NCBI RefSeq assembly: GCF_028640845.1
Contig: NC_080546.1
Coordinates: 55,005,409 to 55,069,408 of the forward strand
DNA length: 64,000 bases
Direction of reading: 5' to 3'
Source: Ahaetulla prasina
Taxonomy: Eukaryota; Chordata; Lepidosauria; Squamata; Colubridae
Shown: positions 10,373 through 21,914 of the stretch, piece after piece
Layout of the letters: every line of letters begins with the position of its first letter
How positions within the stretch are numbered: position 1 is the stretch's first letter
Program-made: the position numbers and the translations under genes
Notes under the pieces: generated by a model
The model's input: the letters and a program-made list of their open reading frames with translations, nothing else
Told to the model about the DNA's origin: nothing
Databases searched by the model: none

Positions 10373-10540
10373 TGTTCGTGCTCGAGAAGCACGGAGTCGA
10401 AGACACCAGCCTGAAGATGATGAGTGAGAACTCATTGAAACTTCGCCAAGGTACTCTCAACCTTACCTGGGAAAAGACCCAAAAATGCCAAGACCTACAC
10501 ACACACACACACACATATATACCTGTATATATATGTCTTT
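10373..10540 (+). mobile_element. Penelope-like element D, plus terminal fragment
   Basis: A fourth copy of the PLE 3' end in direct orientation after copy C. Its terminal module is at 10410-10447 and its end passes into (AC)n and TA repeats (10498-10540). No inverted partner is visible on its right. Confidence 0.72.
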
Positions 10541-11154
10541 TCCTTTCTTCATTCACTTTGTTAATTAAAAAGTGCTAAATATTAATTTTACCTCATAGGG
10601 TAAAAAAATTTTTGTTCCATTTTCTGCAAATTTCCCATGTACATTATGAATTTTTTGAGATGTCACTCAAAAAATCAGAACATTGCTTCAGAATGTTGGA
10701 AAGGAGTTACCAACAATGTCCCTTCTATCCAGTCAGAACATTAAAAGGTTAAAATAGTCTTTAAAAGTTGGAATTTTCAGTAATTTTAAAGTATGATATT
10801 TGAACTTAGTTATAATTCTATATTATATCTCCCTCCAAACTACCACTGTAATCCCCCTAAAAGCTACTGTGATTAACAGGAAAATAATATAATAATTGGT
10901 TTGGAAGGCATCTTAGAGGACATCTTATCCAAACCTATTCTTGGTGCAGGATTCATTAGATGACTATCCAGCCTTTGTTTGAAAATTGAGACTTCGATGC
11001 AAAAATCATTCCATGACTGCAAATTACACTAATCAGTAGAAACCACTGGCATTTAGGAGGACATAGATTAGGAACAAGAAAGTATCAATGGTGGCAGGGG
11101 AAGGACCAACAACCTTTACTTTCAAGACAGATCTGACTAATAGCAATAGCACTT
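10541..11154 (-). repeat. AT-rich DNA with an old CR1-like 3' fragment
   Basis: Mostly unrecognised. At about 10895-11050 the sequence (TTGGAAGGCATCTTAGAGGA and following) resembles the 3' region of old CR1-clade LINEs in reverse orientation, as also seen at 37970-38100. It is too diverged for exact limits. Confidence 0.4.
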
Positions 11155-11219
11155 GAATAGAATAGAATAGAATAGAATAGAATAGAATAGAATAGAATAG
11201 AATAGAATAGAATAGAATT
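11155..11219. repeat. (AATAG)n microsatellite
   Basis: About 12 AATAG units directly joined to the L3-type LINE tail on the right. The same pentamer in shorter runs ends the other L3-type tails in the window. Confidence 0.95.
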
Positions 11220-11393
11220 CTTTATTGGCCAAATGTGATTGGACACACAGGGAATTTGTCTTTGGTGCATATGCTCTCAGTGTACGTAAAAAGACAAGAT
11301 ACACTCGTCAAGAATCACAGGGCACAACACCCAGTGACAGTCATATGGTACAATAAGCAATCAAATCATACTAGGAAACAATATCAATATAGA
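11220..11393 (-). mobile_element. L3/L2-type LINE 3' tail
   Basis: The reverse-orientation 3' UTR (TTTATTGGCCAAATGTGATT, GTGCATATGCTCTCAGTGTA) matches the tails at 27764, 40912 and 45181. No coding region is left; the 5' part is truncated. The AATAG array is its 3' terminus. Confidence 0.8.
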
Positions 11394-11608
11394 TTTAGAC
11401 TTATATACAACTTCACAGTGCTTTACCGCCCTAAGTGGTTTACAGAGTCAGCATATTGCCCCCAACAATCTGGGTCCTCATTTTACCCTCCTCGGAAGGA
11501 TGGAAGTCTGAGTCAACCTTGAACCTGGTGAGATTCAAACTGCCAAACTGCTGGCAATCGGCAATCAGCAGAAGAGCTTGCAGTACTGCACTGTGCCACC
11601 ATGGCTCT
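11394..11608 (-). mobile_element. tRNA-derived SINE
   Basis: Read on the minus strand: a tRNA-like head at about 11608 with a GGCACAGTGC A-box-like and GTTTGAATCTC B-box-like sequence, a body with GTTGACTCAGACTTCCATCC and GGGTAAAATGAGGACCC, and an AT-rich tail. The body is shared with the SINEs at 30545, 50755 and 60390, but the tail differs. Confidence 0.72.
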
Positions 11609-11711
11609 AGCTGAGATGTTTTTGGAATAAAACCCCCACACACATACTTGGGATTAAAAGAATGTTAACACCTTTATCTCTTTATATCTTTCCATATAGG
11701 AAAGTCAAATA

Positions 11712-11960
11712 GAGTGGCGTGGTGGGTTCCCACTTGGAAGGTTGAGAGTTCAATCCTAGATAGCAGCAGATGTTTTTCTCCTAGGGTACAAAGAAAAAAT
11801 ATCTGCTGCAAACTTCACTTGGCATCAGAAATGGCATATGATCAGTAAACACTCAGGTCCATCCATCTGCTCTGACTTTAACCCCAAATTAAGAGATTAC
11901 AGGATTGTAAAAAGGGTGTTTTTGTATAGAAAAATCAAATTAAAATAATCATGCTATGAA
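11712..11960 (+). mobile_element. tRNA-derived SINE, second type
   Basis: GTGGCGTGGTGGGTTCC and GAGTTCAATCC at 11712-11760 fit polymerase III A and B boxes. The body carries ATATCTGCTGC and TTGGCATCAGAAATGGCAT, then an AT-rich tail. Diverged and without a clear TSD. Confidence 0.5.
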
Positions 11961-12409
11961 AATGCTGCAAACAAACATTCTTGAATCTTGAAATAAAAGG
12001 TGTGGCAGGTTGTGTTTGATGAGACATAGAACAATGGTTAGCAACAAGAAAGTTTAGTGGGTAGTTACTGGAAGGAAAGAATAATGTAATTATATAATGA
12101 TAAATTCTAGCAAGAAAAATGATTTTTTAAATTTTTGATATATAGCCAGAAAAGGCTTATAAGCATTCCCTGTGACTACATAATTAATTGTGTCACTATG
12201 TGGCAGCATTGTTACTTACATGATAGCCATTATACTAAAACTAGCCTATAGTCTGACAACTATTAAGTATTTTTACTCACTTAATTCTTGCTTTCTTTGG
12301 GTGGGGGTGAAGGAGTGAGGCTGGAGATAGATTAATTCCAGTTTTCCATTCAAAAAGGCATTTTATCTCTACCCTGTATTTTAATACCTTAAACCTAATA
12401 CTGATTGAA

Positions 12410-12513
<104 letters not shown>

Positions 12514-12652
12514 TAAAATTTATAGACTGCCCATCTTATCTAAGGCAACCCTGGACAGCTTACAAATAAAAAATAAAGATTGTACAATGCTAAAAAACAT
12601 AAATAAAATGTATTTACAAAATACAAAAATTCAATACTCTAAGCCAATTAAA

Positions 12653-13011
12653 GATAAAGGTAAAGGTTCCCTTTGCACATATGTGCTAGTCATTCCTGAC
12701 TCTAGGGGTGCGGTGCTCATCTCCGTTTCAAAGCTGAAGAGCCAGCACTGTCCGAAGACATCTCCGTGGTCATGTGGCCGGCATGACTCAATGCCAAAGG
12801 TGTACGGAACGCTGTTACCTACCCACCAAGGGTGGTCCCTATTTTTCTACTTGCATTTTTTACATGCTTTCGAACTGCTAGGTTGGCAGAAGCTGGGACA
12901 AGTAAAGGGAGCTCACCCCGTTATGCGGCATTAGGGATTCAAACCGCCGAACTGCCGACCTTTTGATCGACAAGCTCAGCGTCTTACCCACTAAGCCACT
13001 GTGTCTCCTCT
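12653..13011 (-). mobile_element. Sauria-type tRNA-derived SINE with 12-bp TSD
   Basis: On the minus strand it starts with a tRNA-like head (GTGGCTTAGTGGGTAAGACG as A box, GGCGGTTTGAATCC as B box), then AGCTCCCTTTACTTGTCCC, and ends in AAAGGTAAAGGTTCCC-like sequence read in reverse. AAGCCAATTAAA (12641-12652) and AGGCCAATTAAA (13012-13023) flank it and differ at one base, a good target-site duplication. The same family lies on the plus strand at 61985. Confidence 0.85.
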
Positions 13012-13023
13012 AGGCCAATTAAA

Positions 13024-14360
13024 AAGGGACACTTTAAATTCTTGTTGGTTAATACATGATCTGCCATTCAAAGTTTCATTTTTAAAAAGCCTTTCAGCAT
13101 GTCAGATAAAATTGCAGTTATATTTAATATATATTCCTAGATACTTTGTCAAAGCTTATTGTAAACTGATCCAGAAAATAATATTTTCTTAATTGAGCAA
13201 GTTGCATGTTATCCTTTTCTTTCCTGTTTTTCCACATACAAGTACCGGTATTGCTTTTATACATCAGGAAATACAAATTCACAAATTCCTTAATAGAACA
13301 ATTAGAAAATAAATACAAGAAAAGAATGGTAGAACATCCATTGCCAAATGCTGAAACTCACTGAACATGAACATCCAGTCTATGTAGCTACTTCTTCTAA
13401 TGTATAAATAAATAGTGCTAATATGCTAGTTATTAAACTAAATTCAGGAACACTAAAGTCAGCAATTGAGTACAGCAGTTGTACTCAAATTGAGATGCTA
13501 GACCAGCACAGAATTAGAGACCTAACTGCTTGGAGTTTTTGGCCAGTCATCTACTTTGTTATTGGTGGATACTATGAACTATAAGATTGAAGACACTGGA
13601 AAAATGGTAGTTAATCCACCGTTGACTAAACAATTATAAAAGCTCACTCAGTTCGTCTGCATTATATCATCTGAAGGTTGGATCAATTTTCTATCAAGAA
13701 GTGCATGTAATTTAATCACACAAGATTACAACCTTGGGTACTTAAGTGGAGGCTCACAATCTAACTATTTATGACCTCTTATTCATCCTAGGCTGTTTTC
13801 TCTAATTTGGGAGGTGGGCAAGCTATTGTATTTTTTAAAGATATGGATGTGTATCTGTCTTGTTACAAGATGATATTTCTTTATTTTAATTACCTTAGAG
13901 ACCAGCATTTTTTTATTTCACAAAAAAGAGAAAGATTACGTTGACCAAAATAGTCTATTTCAAAATTTGGAAAGAAGTGGGGGGGAATCAAAATGCTTTA
14001 TTGTTTCTGACTGACTTTATACCTTGCATTTTTATACTGGTAAAGAACCAGTATTCAAGGACCTTAACAAAATTTAAGAACAAACATATAAGAATGGTAA
14101 AATACAAATTAAAATTAACAGTAAATTTGGCAATTACCAGCCTGATGAAAGAGATATCCTTCTAATATTGAAAGAGGGGTACTAAATGCAGAATAAATGT
14201 CTGATAACAGGAATATATTTGAAAGGATCTCTGTTACATATTCCAACAATCAGGTAAGTTCATAGCCAAGCTCAAAGCAGGTACGGGTTTTAAAAGTCAA
14301 TATCAATAATATAAATGTTATAGATCTTTCAGTATAGCCATTGTATGATTTCTTGCAATC
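13024..14360. other. AT-rich unique DNA, no gene seen
   Basis: No repeat or protein similarity recognised. The ORFs here (up to 74 codons) lack motifs. Confidence 0.55.
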
Positions 14361-16112
14361 GTTATTTATTTATTTATTTATTATTTAAATTTGTATACCG
14401 CCCTTCTCCCGAAGGACTCAGGGCGGTTCACAGCCAAGTAAAAATACAATACTATAAATACAAATTAAAATACAATTAAAAAACTTATTAAAATTGGCCA
14501 GAATTAAAATTTAGAACTAAAACCCATTAAAACCCATTAAAACACTAACCCAGTCCAGCGCAGATGAATAAATAGGTTTTAAGCTCGCGGCGAAAGGTTC
14601 GGAGGTCCGGAAGTTGACGAAGTCCTGGGGGGAGTTCGTTCCAGAGGGCGGGAGCCCCCACAGAGAAGGCCCTTCCCCTGGGTGTCGCCAGACGACACTG
14701 TCGCGCCGATGGCACCCTGAGGAGCCCCTCTCTGTGAGAGCGCACGGGTCGGTGAGAGGTATTCGGTAGCAGCAGGCGGTCCCGTAAGTATCCCGGCCCT
14801 ATGCCATGGAGCGCTTTAAAGACATTCACCAACACCTTGAAGCGCACCCGGAAGGCCACAGGTAGCCAGTGCAGCCGGCGCAGGATAGGTGTCACCCGGG
14901 AGCCACGAGGGGCTCCCTCTATCACCCGCGCAGCTGCATTCTGGACTAACTGTAGCCTCCGGATGCCCCTCAAGGGGAGCCCCATGTAGAGAGCATTGCA
15001 GTAGTCCAGACGAGACGTCACAAGGGCGTGAGTGACTGTGCACAAGGCATCCCGGTCTAGAAAGGGGCGCAATTGGCGCACCAGGCGGACCTGGTGGAAA
15101 GCTCTCCTGGAGACGGCCGTCAAATGGTCTTCAAAAGACAGCCGTTCATCCAGGAGAACGCCCAAATTGCGCACCCTCTCCATCGGGGCCAATGACTCGC
15201 TCCCAACAGTCAGCCGCGGACTCAGCTGACTGTAACGGGGTGCCGCATCCACAGCCACTCCGCCTTGGAGGGATTGAGCTTGAGCCTGTTCCTCCCCATC
15301 CAGACCCGTACGGCTTCCAAACACCGGGACAGCACTGATGGCTTCATTGGGGTGGCCGGTGTGGAAAAGTACAGCTGGGTGTCATCAGCGACAGCTGGTA
15401 CCTCACACGAAGCCACTGATGATCTCACCCAGCGGCTTCATATAGATGTTGAACAGAAGGCGAGAGAATCGACCCTGCGGCACCCACAAGTGAGGCGCCA
15501 CGGGGTCGACCTCTGCCCCCCCGTCAACACCGTCTGCGACCGGTCGGAGAGATAGGAGGAGAACCACCGATAAACGGTGCCTCCCACTCCCAATCCCCCC
15601 AGCCGGCGCAGCAGGATACCATGGTCGATGGTATCGAAAGCCGCTGAGAGGTCTAATAGGACCAGGGCAAAGGAATAACCCCTATCCCTGGCCCTCCAGA
15701 GATCATCCACCAACGCGACCAAAGCCGTCTCAGTGCTGTAACCGGGCCGGAAGCCGGACTGGAACGGGTCCAGATAGACAGTTTCCTCCAGGTGCAGGGG
15801 GAACTGATATGCCACCATACTCTCTACAACCTTCCCCGCGAAGCGAAGGTTGGAGACTGGACGATAATTACCTAAAACAGCCGGGTCCAGGGAAGGCTTC
15901 TTGAGGAGGGGCCTCACCACCGCGGCTCTTTCAAGGCGGCCGGAAAGACTCCCTCCAACAAGGAAGCACTCGTAATCCCCTGGAGCCAGCCTCGTGTCAC
16001 CTCCTGAGTGGCCAGCACCAGCCAGGAGGGGCATGGGTCCAGTAAACATGTGGTGGCATTCAATCTACCCAGCAACCTGTCCATGTCCTCGGGAGTCACA
16101 GGGTCAAACTTA
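14361..16112 (-). mobile_element. CR1 LINE, 5'-truncated, minus strand
   Basis: A third CR1. The 3' end has a (TTTA)n tail at 14365-14390 and CTTCTCCCGAAGGACTCAGG. The reverse transcriptase is read from 16099 down to 14545 with DPFQSGFRPGYS, AFDTIDHGILLRR, YRWFSSYLSDR, LDYCNALYMGLP and LWNELPPGL. It starts at MTPEDMDRLLGRLN, so the endonuclease and linker are lost. Small deletions destroy the motif B region (LTCGCRRV where the others have LTCGVPQG) and part of motif C at about 15385-15480, so this copy is more damaged than the two at 4.2-9.7 kb. Confidence 0.88.
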
Positions 16113-16477
16113 GAAGGTTAGTCTATCACATGTTGTAACAATAACTTCCAGTTACTTTTCAGATGTACCTCTATATACGGCTTGTTTATAGTCAGATGGG
16201 ATATCACAAAAATGTGAATAACTGTTGCCATTTCCAGAAAGGTCAGGAAAAATTGCAGATGGTGTTCCAGGCATAACTTTGCAAAAGTTGTCCACAGCAA
16301 CCATCTATAAATCCCTGAAATCAGCAGCAATTGTTTAATTGTTCTTTCAGTAGGGACAGTTGAACACTCTCAGTAGCTTGAACTTCAGTCCCTGAATACA
16401 GGGACTGAAGTTTATTTAAAGTAGAATCTCCTTTAATCACAACTTGTTTTCCCTCATTAGATTAGTGTGGCATAATT
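16113..16477. other. Unique DNA with a perfect 14-bp hairpin
   Basis: AACTTCAGTCCCTG (16381-16394) is followed by loop AATA and its exact reverse complement (16399-16412). No T-run, protein gene or repeat family connects to it. I see nothing else in this stretch. Confidence 0.6.
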
Positions 16478-16665
16478 GGTATAGTGGTTAATATTTTGGA
16501 TTAGGACTGGTGGGCCTTAGCTACCAAAACTTGACAACTTTCATCTAATCATTATCTCTAAGATCGGTTTATTTCCTAGGGTTGTTTATTGTTAAACTAT
16601 TACTGTTAAGTTTTTAATCCTCTTGAGTTAAGATGGTATATAATATAACAAACACAATGAGGCAA
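16478..16665 (+). mobile_element. Old tRNA-derived SINE
   Basis: The head GGTATAGTGGTTAATATTTT resembles a tRNA A box, with GGACTGGTGGGCCTTAGCTA after it; the 3' part (CTCTTGAGTTAAGATGGTAT) resembles the tail of common squamate SINEs. Diverged. Confidence 0.5.
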
Positions 16666-17916
16666 CATTCAGACATAGTAGTTCCTTCCTTGGATGGTAA
16701 GAAGCAATAAAATTCTGGATGGTTTCAGATTTCCTTTCTCTCTACTAATATCATATCAATGTTGGATAGGATGGAGACCAGTTAGAATTATGTGAGACAT
16801 CGTATGTCAATAGTCTATTGTTTTTACAGTATTCCCAGCACAGTTTTCCAATATGAGCATTTTGCTGCTGAATTGCACAGCAATGCTCAAAATCCAGTGT
16901 GACTATGTGGTTCTATGAAAAGATTATGGTATTGAAAGTTTCAAGAAGTTCAGGAAAAGATTATTGATGGATATGGCCCTATAGTATTTATTTTCTTTGG
17001 TTTGGAAATTTTTCAAATCTTCATTCTACTACTATTGGTATGTTGGCTATTTTAGGGATTCAAGTATTAAAGGAAGGAAGGAACTATAATTGCTAATTGC
17101 TAATTTGAGGGATTTTGGGAACATTTTTCAGGAATGTGACATAGGTTAAGAATAGAATAAAATCAGCTTTAAGTGTATTCCCATCTTTAAAACTTTCTAA
17201 AATGAAGAACTCCAGACTGAACTTCAAAAATGAATTCAGGACTGTGGTTGAATTTTTAGTTTAGGGTAGCTATAGGAGGTCTCCTGTAATTATTATTATG
17301 CTTAATTCTGGAGTGGAGAACATGCTTTACCAAATTATGTCTATTTTGCTCCTGCATTTTGATAACATAATTTTGGAGTGTTGCAAATCATGTGTACGTT
17401 TTGTGAATTAATTTGATTCTGGCAGGATTGATGCGAATAGAAGATGCAAATTTATATACTAATTTTCACTAATTCTGATAAGATTTTTTTTTACAAAAAT
17501 TCACCTGCAGTTTCTTATTTTTATTTTTATTTAATTTAGAAATGCCTAATCACTTCATTAGCATTAGTCTAGATCTGTTACTACTAACATTCTTGATATG
17601 GAATCAAAAGAATGTTCAGTGGAGCTGATTTCCTTAATATTTCATGTCAAACATTTTATTTATTTTTTTCTTAGCAGCTTAAGTTCTTTCAGATAAAATT
17701 ATCTTAACTGGTGCTATTTTCAGCCTATTTTACCTGAAGTCAAAATCCTTTACCTGCAACATCCAAATTTGTTTCTACAGTGATAAGAAAAATAATTTCT
17801 TCATATGTGATGAAAGCAATGAAAATCAAGATAACTAAGCAAATTATCTACTTTTATGAAGAAAATACCACACAAGTACAAAAAATACAATACAGGTAAT
17901 ATAAGAATGAACAGTT
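16666..17916. other. AT-rich unique DNA, no gene seen
   Basis: No recognisable coding or repeat sequence. Confidence 0.5.
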
Positions 17917-17992
17917 TGGTGTTGTGGCTGAAAGCCGTGGGCCTCAAACTGAGAGAATGAAAGGTCTAGTCCCATCTTAAGCATGAATATTA
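17917..17992 (+). mobile_element. tRNA-derived SINE, 5' half only
   Basis: GTGTTGTGGCTGAAAGC (A-box position) and GGTCTAGTCCC (B-box position) with the spacing of a tRNA-type promoter. The 3' half is missing. Confidence 0.5.
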
Positions 17993-18004
17993 AAAAAGAT
18001 AAAT

Positions 18005-18350
18005 TAATAACAATATTGCATACAGATCATCTTTGACTTATGATCATAATTTAGCCCCAAATTTGCATTGCTAAGCAAGACAGTTGTTAAGTGATTTTGC
18101 CCATTTTATGACCTTTCTTGCCACAGTTGTTAAGTGAATCACTGTAGTTGTTAAGTTAGTAAAACAGTTTTTAAGTGACTCTGGCTTCCTCATTGACTTG
18201 CTTGTCAGAAGTTTGCAAAAGTGACCATGTGAGTCCAGGACACTGCAGCCATAATAAATACATGCCAGTTGCAAATTTGAATTTTGATCATGTGACCATG
18301 GGGATGCTGCAACATTCGTAAGTGTGAAAAACAGTCATAAGTGACTTTTT
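18005..18350 (+). mobile_element. TIR-type DNA element (MITE), copy 1
   Basis: About 345 bp with runs such as GACAGTTGTTAAGTGA and TTTTGATCATGTGACCATGG. Copies at 21915-22258 (minus) and 62425-62785 (plus) cover the same order of blocks. The outer sequences (GACTTATGATC and GTCATAAGTGAC) are roughly complementary, as expected for terminal inverted repeats. No transposase is present. The right end is cut by the GC-rich island at 18351. Confidence 0.65.
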
Positions 18351-18860
18351 CTTGGGGGCTGAGAGGAAGTCAAGCATCCCCCCAAGAGACTGAGGTGCAG
18401 GAGCACCAACAAGGTATAGAAAAAACTTGCAGCTTTGGAGCGCAGCCCTTGCCGGCTGGAATGAGGTAATGGTGCAAGGGGGGGAATGGCGGTGCAGGTG
18501 GGCTGAAGCAACGGGTAGCGGGAACCCCGGGCTGTTTCTTCCCCCTGCTTTATCTTCCTGTCGGCTGAATCAACCAGTGGCTGTCCCCTCGCCCTCCCTT
18601 CCCAGTCACTCCTCGCCTGGCAAGGGAAGGGGAAGGGGGGGAATGGAGATTCACTCCATATTCCAGAACGGTAGCGAAGCTTCATGTCTTGCTGGATCTC
18701 TCTCTCTCTCCCCCACTCTTTCTCATGGGCCAGCCAGTGTCTTGGGGCTGAGAGGAAGTCAAGTGTCTCCCCGAGAGACCAAGGTGCAGGAGCACCAACA
18801 AGGGCCAGAAGAAACAGCTGCGAGATCCAGCTCCCGGTTGGTGACCGCTGGTCTAGTATG
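18351..18860. repeat. GC-rich island framed by 81-bp direct repeats
   Basis: 18351-18431 and 18741-18821 are direct copies (TGAGAGGAAGTCAAG, GGTGCAGGAGCACCAACAAG), 390 bp apart. Between them is GC-rich, purine/pyrimidine-skewed sequence unlike the AT-rich surroundings. ORFs on both strands (18427-18921 plus, 18335-18685 minus) are long for the area but have no known domain. It sits at the right end of a TIR element. It could be a non-autonomous element with short terminal direct repeats or a local duplication; I cannot name it. Confidence 0.55.
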
Positions 18861-19174
18861 TGCTATTAAAATGTCCATAGTACTGAAAATGGCAATCAGA
18901 TCTAATATTTTCAATTGCTAATGTGTAATTATTGTGACCAGAAGCTGGTTCCCTTTCTCCTGGGTTATCACTCTTCAAAAATCTGCAAGGAGGTTACACA
19001 ATTCTTATCAACTGCTATAGATGTTAGAAAGTGTCAGGTTTCTCCTTCATGCTATTAACTGTTAGCTGCTATTTGCTTTAGGATTTTCTTGCAATTTTAA
19101 AATGACCTTTTATAATTATAGTTTGTATATTTGTCTTTTTTTGTAAATTTTTTTGTAAATAAATTTTGATTGAT

Positions 19175-19340
19175 TGATGCAAAGCCAGTTGGATGACTTT
19201 GGGACACTCACTCTCTCTTAGCCCTAAGAAGAAGGTGATTTCAAACTACTTTTGAAATGTTGACAAGAAAATTGTCTGAATTGGACTGTGGAGTCACTAA
19301 GAATTAAGTCTGACTTGAAGTCACCAAAAAGGAGTGGGGG
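19175..19340 (+). mobile_element. tRNA-derived SINE, 3' half
   Basis: AAGCCAGTTGGATGACTTTG, CACTCACTCTCTCTTAGCCC and GACTTGAAGTCACC match the body and end of the SINE type whose 3' half is also at 24668. Confidence 0.5.
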
Positions 19341-21914
19341 GGAAAAGAATTGCTGAATTGCTGAAGAGACATACAGCAACATCTGGTAAGAAGATATTCA
19401 TTCTAGTAGCAGACAAGAGATTAAGTAAAATAGTTTAATATATATCTTGCACTGACCAATATTTTAGGACTGACATTTAACATAATGCCAAGAATCTTAA
19501 TCACAAAATTGTTGTGGCTTTTTAAAACAAGTGAAGATGTCCATCCATCTTGATTTTATAACTGTCTACAATTTTTTTAAAAAACAATAAGACTATAAAA
19601 TACATTTCAAGTTAATTGTTGTAATTATAATCCCAGCTTATTTCTCTAGAAGATTTTGTAGTGTATTTATGGTTCACTTTATAATAGCATTTGAGATGCA
19701 TTTAAGGAATATCTTTTTAATTTTGGTTAGAAAAAAATTACAAATAATTTGACAAACATCATTTTTTCTAAATAGAAAGTTTGAAACATTCATTCCCCCG
19801 TCCTTTATTTCTTTTGAAATTTATTTTCTACATGCTGCAATTTTCTGCACATTAATAAACAGAAAAAAGTCTTAATTACATTTGCTGCTGATGCTCTATA
19901 TTGATCTATGTTAAAGTTTAATGTTTAAACCTTTAATTTTTTTTTCTGAAAACTAACATTTTAATCCTGTAGATATCAGTGTTGAGTGAATTGATAATTT
20001 ACAGATCTCAGCTCATTGCACTCTGTAGTATCAAGTAATTACTTGTTTTTCTCTGTATCAGAAATTATTCTCCTAAGATCAATGCAAATATAATGGGCTT
20101 AATGCAAACATGTTCAGTAGAGTTTCACTCATATTGTAGAAAAGAAATAGAATACTACTTTTTACCAAATTGTCTATATTATCTTCTGTATCCCTAAAAT
20201 AATATCTGATTTAGGATTTGCAGAACATTCCTGAAACAGCATATAAAATACCACAAGGGAATAAGGAATGGAAAAAAAAAATTGTGAAAATCGCCAGAAG
20301 GGTGTTTTCAGAATCACAAAAGGGTGATTTCAGAAATTTCCTAATGTCTTTACATGAAGAAAAGTAATATATTTATCTGTGGAAAAGATCTCATAATTAA
20401 GGATTAATTAATTATGATATGTGTGTATGTTTGAATTCAATTTCAATTATTTCAAAGGATATTATAGCAAATTTCCTTAATGACTTTGCCTAATTATTCA
20501 AATCTTTAAATTAAGTACACTAAAATCCCAGTTTATGTTTTCCTTTTCTAAACTGCAAGAATACCCCAGCTTGTTTGGTGTATGCAGATTGACATTATAG
20601 CATTAGGAGTTTACGTAGCTATGAAAAAAAAGATCAATGTGATAAGTAACACTGCATTTGTTGGTCAATTTTATTAGTTATTAATTTCTTATTTTCCATT
20701 CCTAAGTAGTGTATACTTTTTAAAATGTATGTGTAATTGTGCATGAACTTTTTTGCTTTTTCTTCATATGCATATTTTCATAACAAGAATCCAAACAAGC
20801 AATATCTATTATATAGGGGTGCAAGCACACATATATAATCCATGTATGGATTGTGAATATTTTTTTAAAAAACATATTCATAATATGGTAGCTGCAATTT
20901 TATTCACATATTGCTTTGAAAACAAAATTAATCAAGTTAATATTTATAGTACATATGAACTGTAAGTTTATATCTACAACATGACTTAATAAAAGTTTAA
21001 GGTTGGTATTACCACAAGTATCATTCCATTTCTATTTGATTGATTCTTCCTTCAGTAATGGTACCTTCGTTCCTAATTTGAAGGTTTCAGTCATCTTCCT
21101 TACTGTTTAGCTATCTACATGTTTGCCCCAGAAATACATTGTTTTGTTATTATAGAGGTAACAGGTCTGTTTCACCTGTTTCGTCTTGTTTAAATTTGCT
21201 GTTGCTTTCCTACGAAGTTAATTCCTTTGCTTGTCCAGTACATGATCTTTATCTTTAATTGGTGCCAATAATGCAAGGCTATTTCCTATCTTCAGCAATC
21301 AACTGTAAAATCACTAAGCATGACATCATCTTTAGCATCTTGGTGTTTAATATTTCAAATGCTTTTTTCATTTTTAATTTAAATTAAGTCCTTAATTTAA
21401 AGGTTAAAAAAAATGACATACACAGCACACTTTGTTAGAGCCTCTGCCTCTAATTTTATATCAGCTGTCATCTCTTCCAAATCTGTTCTTATATGTGGTT
21501 CATACTTAGATATGGAAACAATATATATACTTTCCTTATTCATTTCTTATACTGAAACCACTCTGTTTCTATGAATAAAATTGTTGCAAGCACTTATTAT
21601 TCTTTTCAAAATTTTGTCAGAAACATAAGTATTCTGCCCCACATACTATAATTAATATATTCCATGTCCTGTCATGATCTTCCGAAGTTTGGGCCTTGTT
21701 GTACTCAGTAAAACAAAAATAAACTCCTTTTGCAATTCTGTTTTTTATTATTCATATTATGGTAGCTTGTTATACAATCTTATTGTACCTTGCCTTTACT
21801 GAAACCTTCCTGTTAGTATAACATTTTTGTTTTCACACATTGATATATTCTTTTTTGCGTTTCTCTTGTTTGTGATACACTTAGTAAAAATATTGGTACA
21901 AGTAGATCCTAATT
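19341..21914. other. AT-rich unique DNA, no gene seen
   Basis: 2.6 kb without recognised repeat or protein. The longest ORF is 70 codons (20753-20965) and has no motif. Confidence 0.5.
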
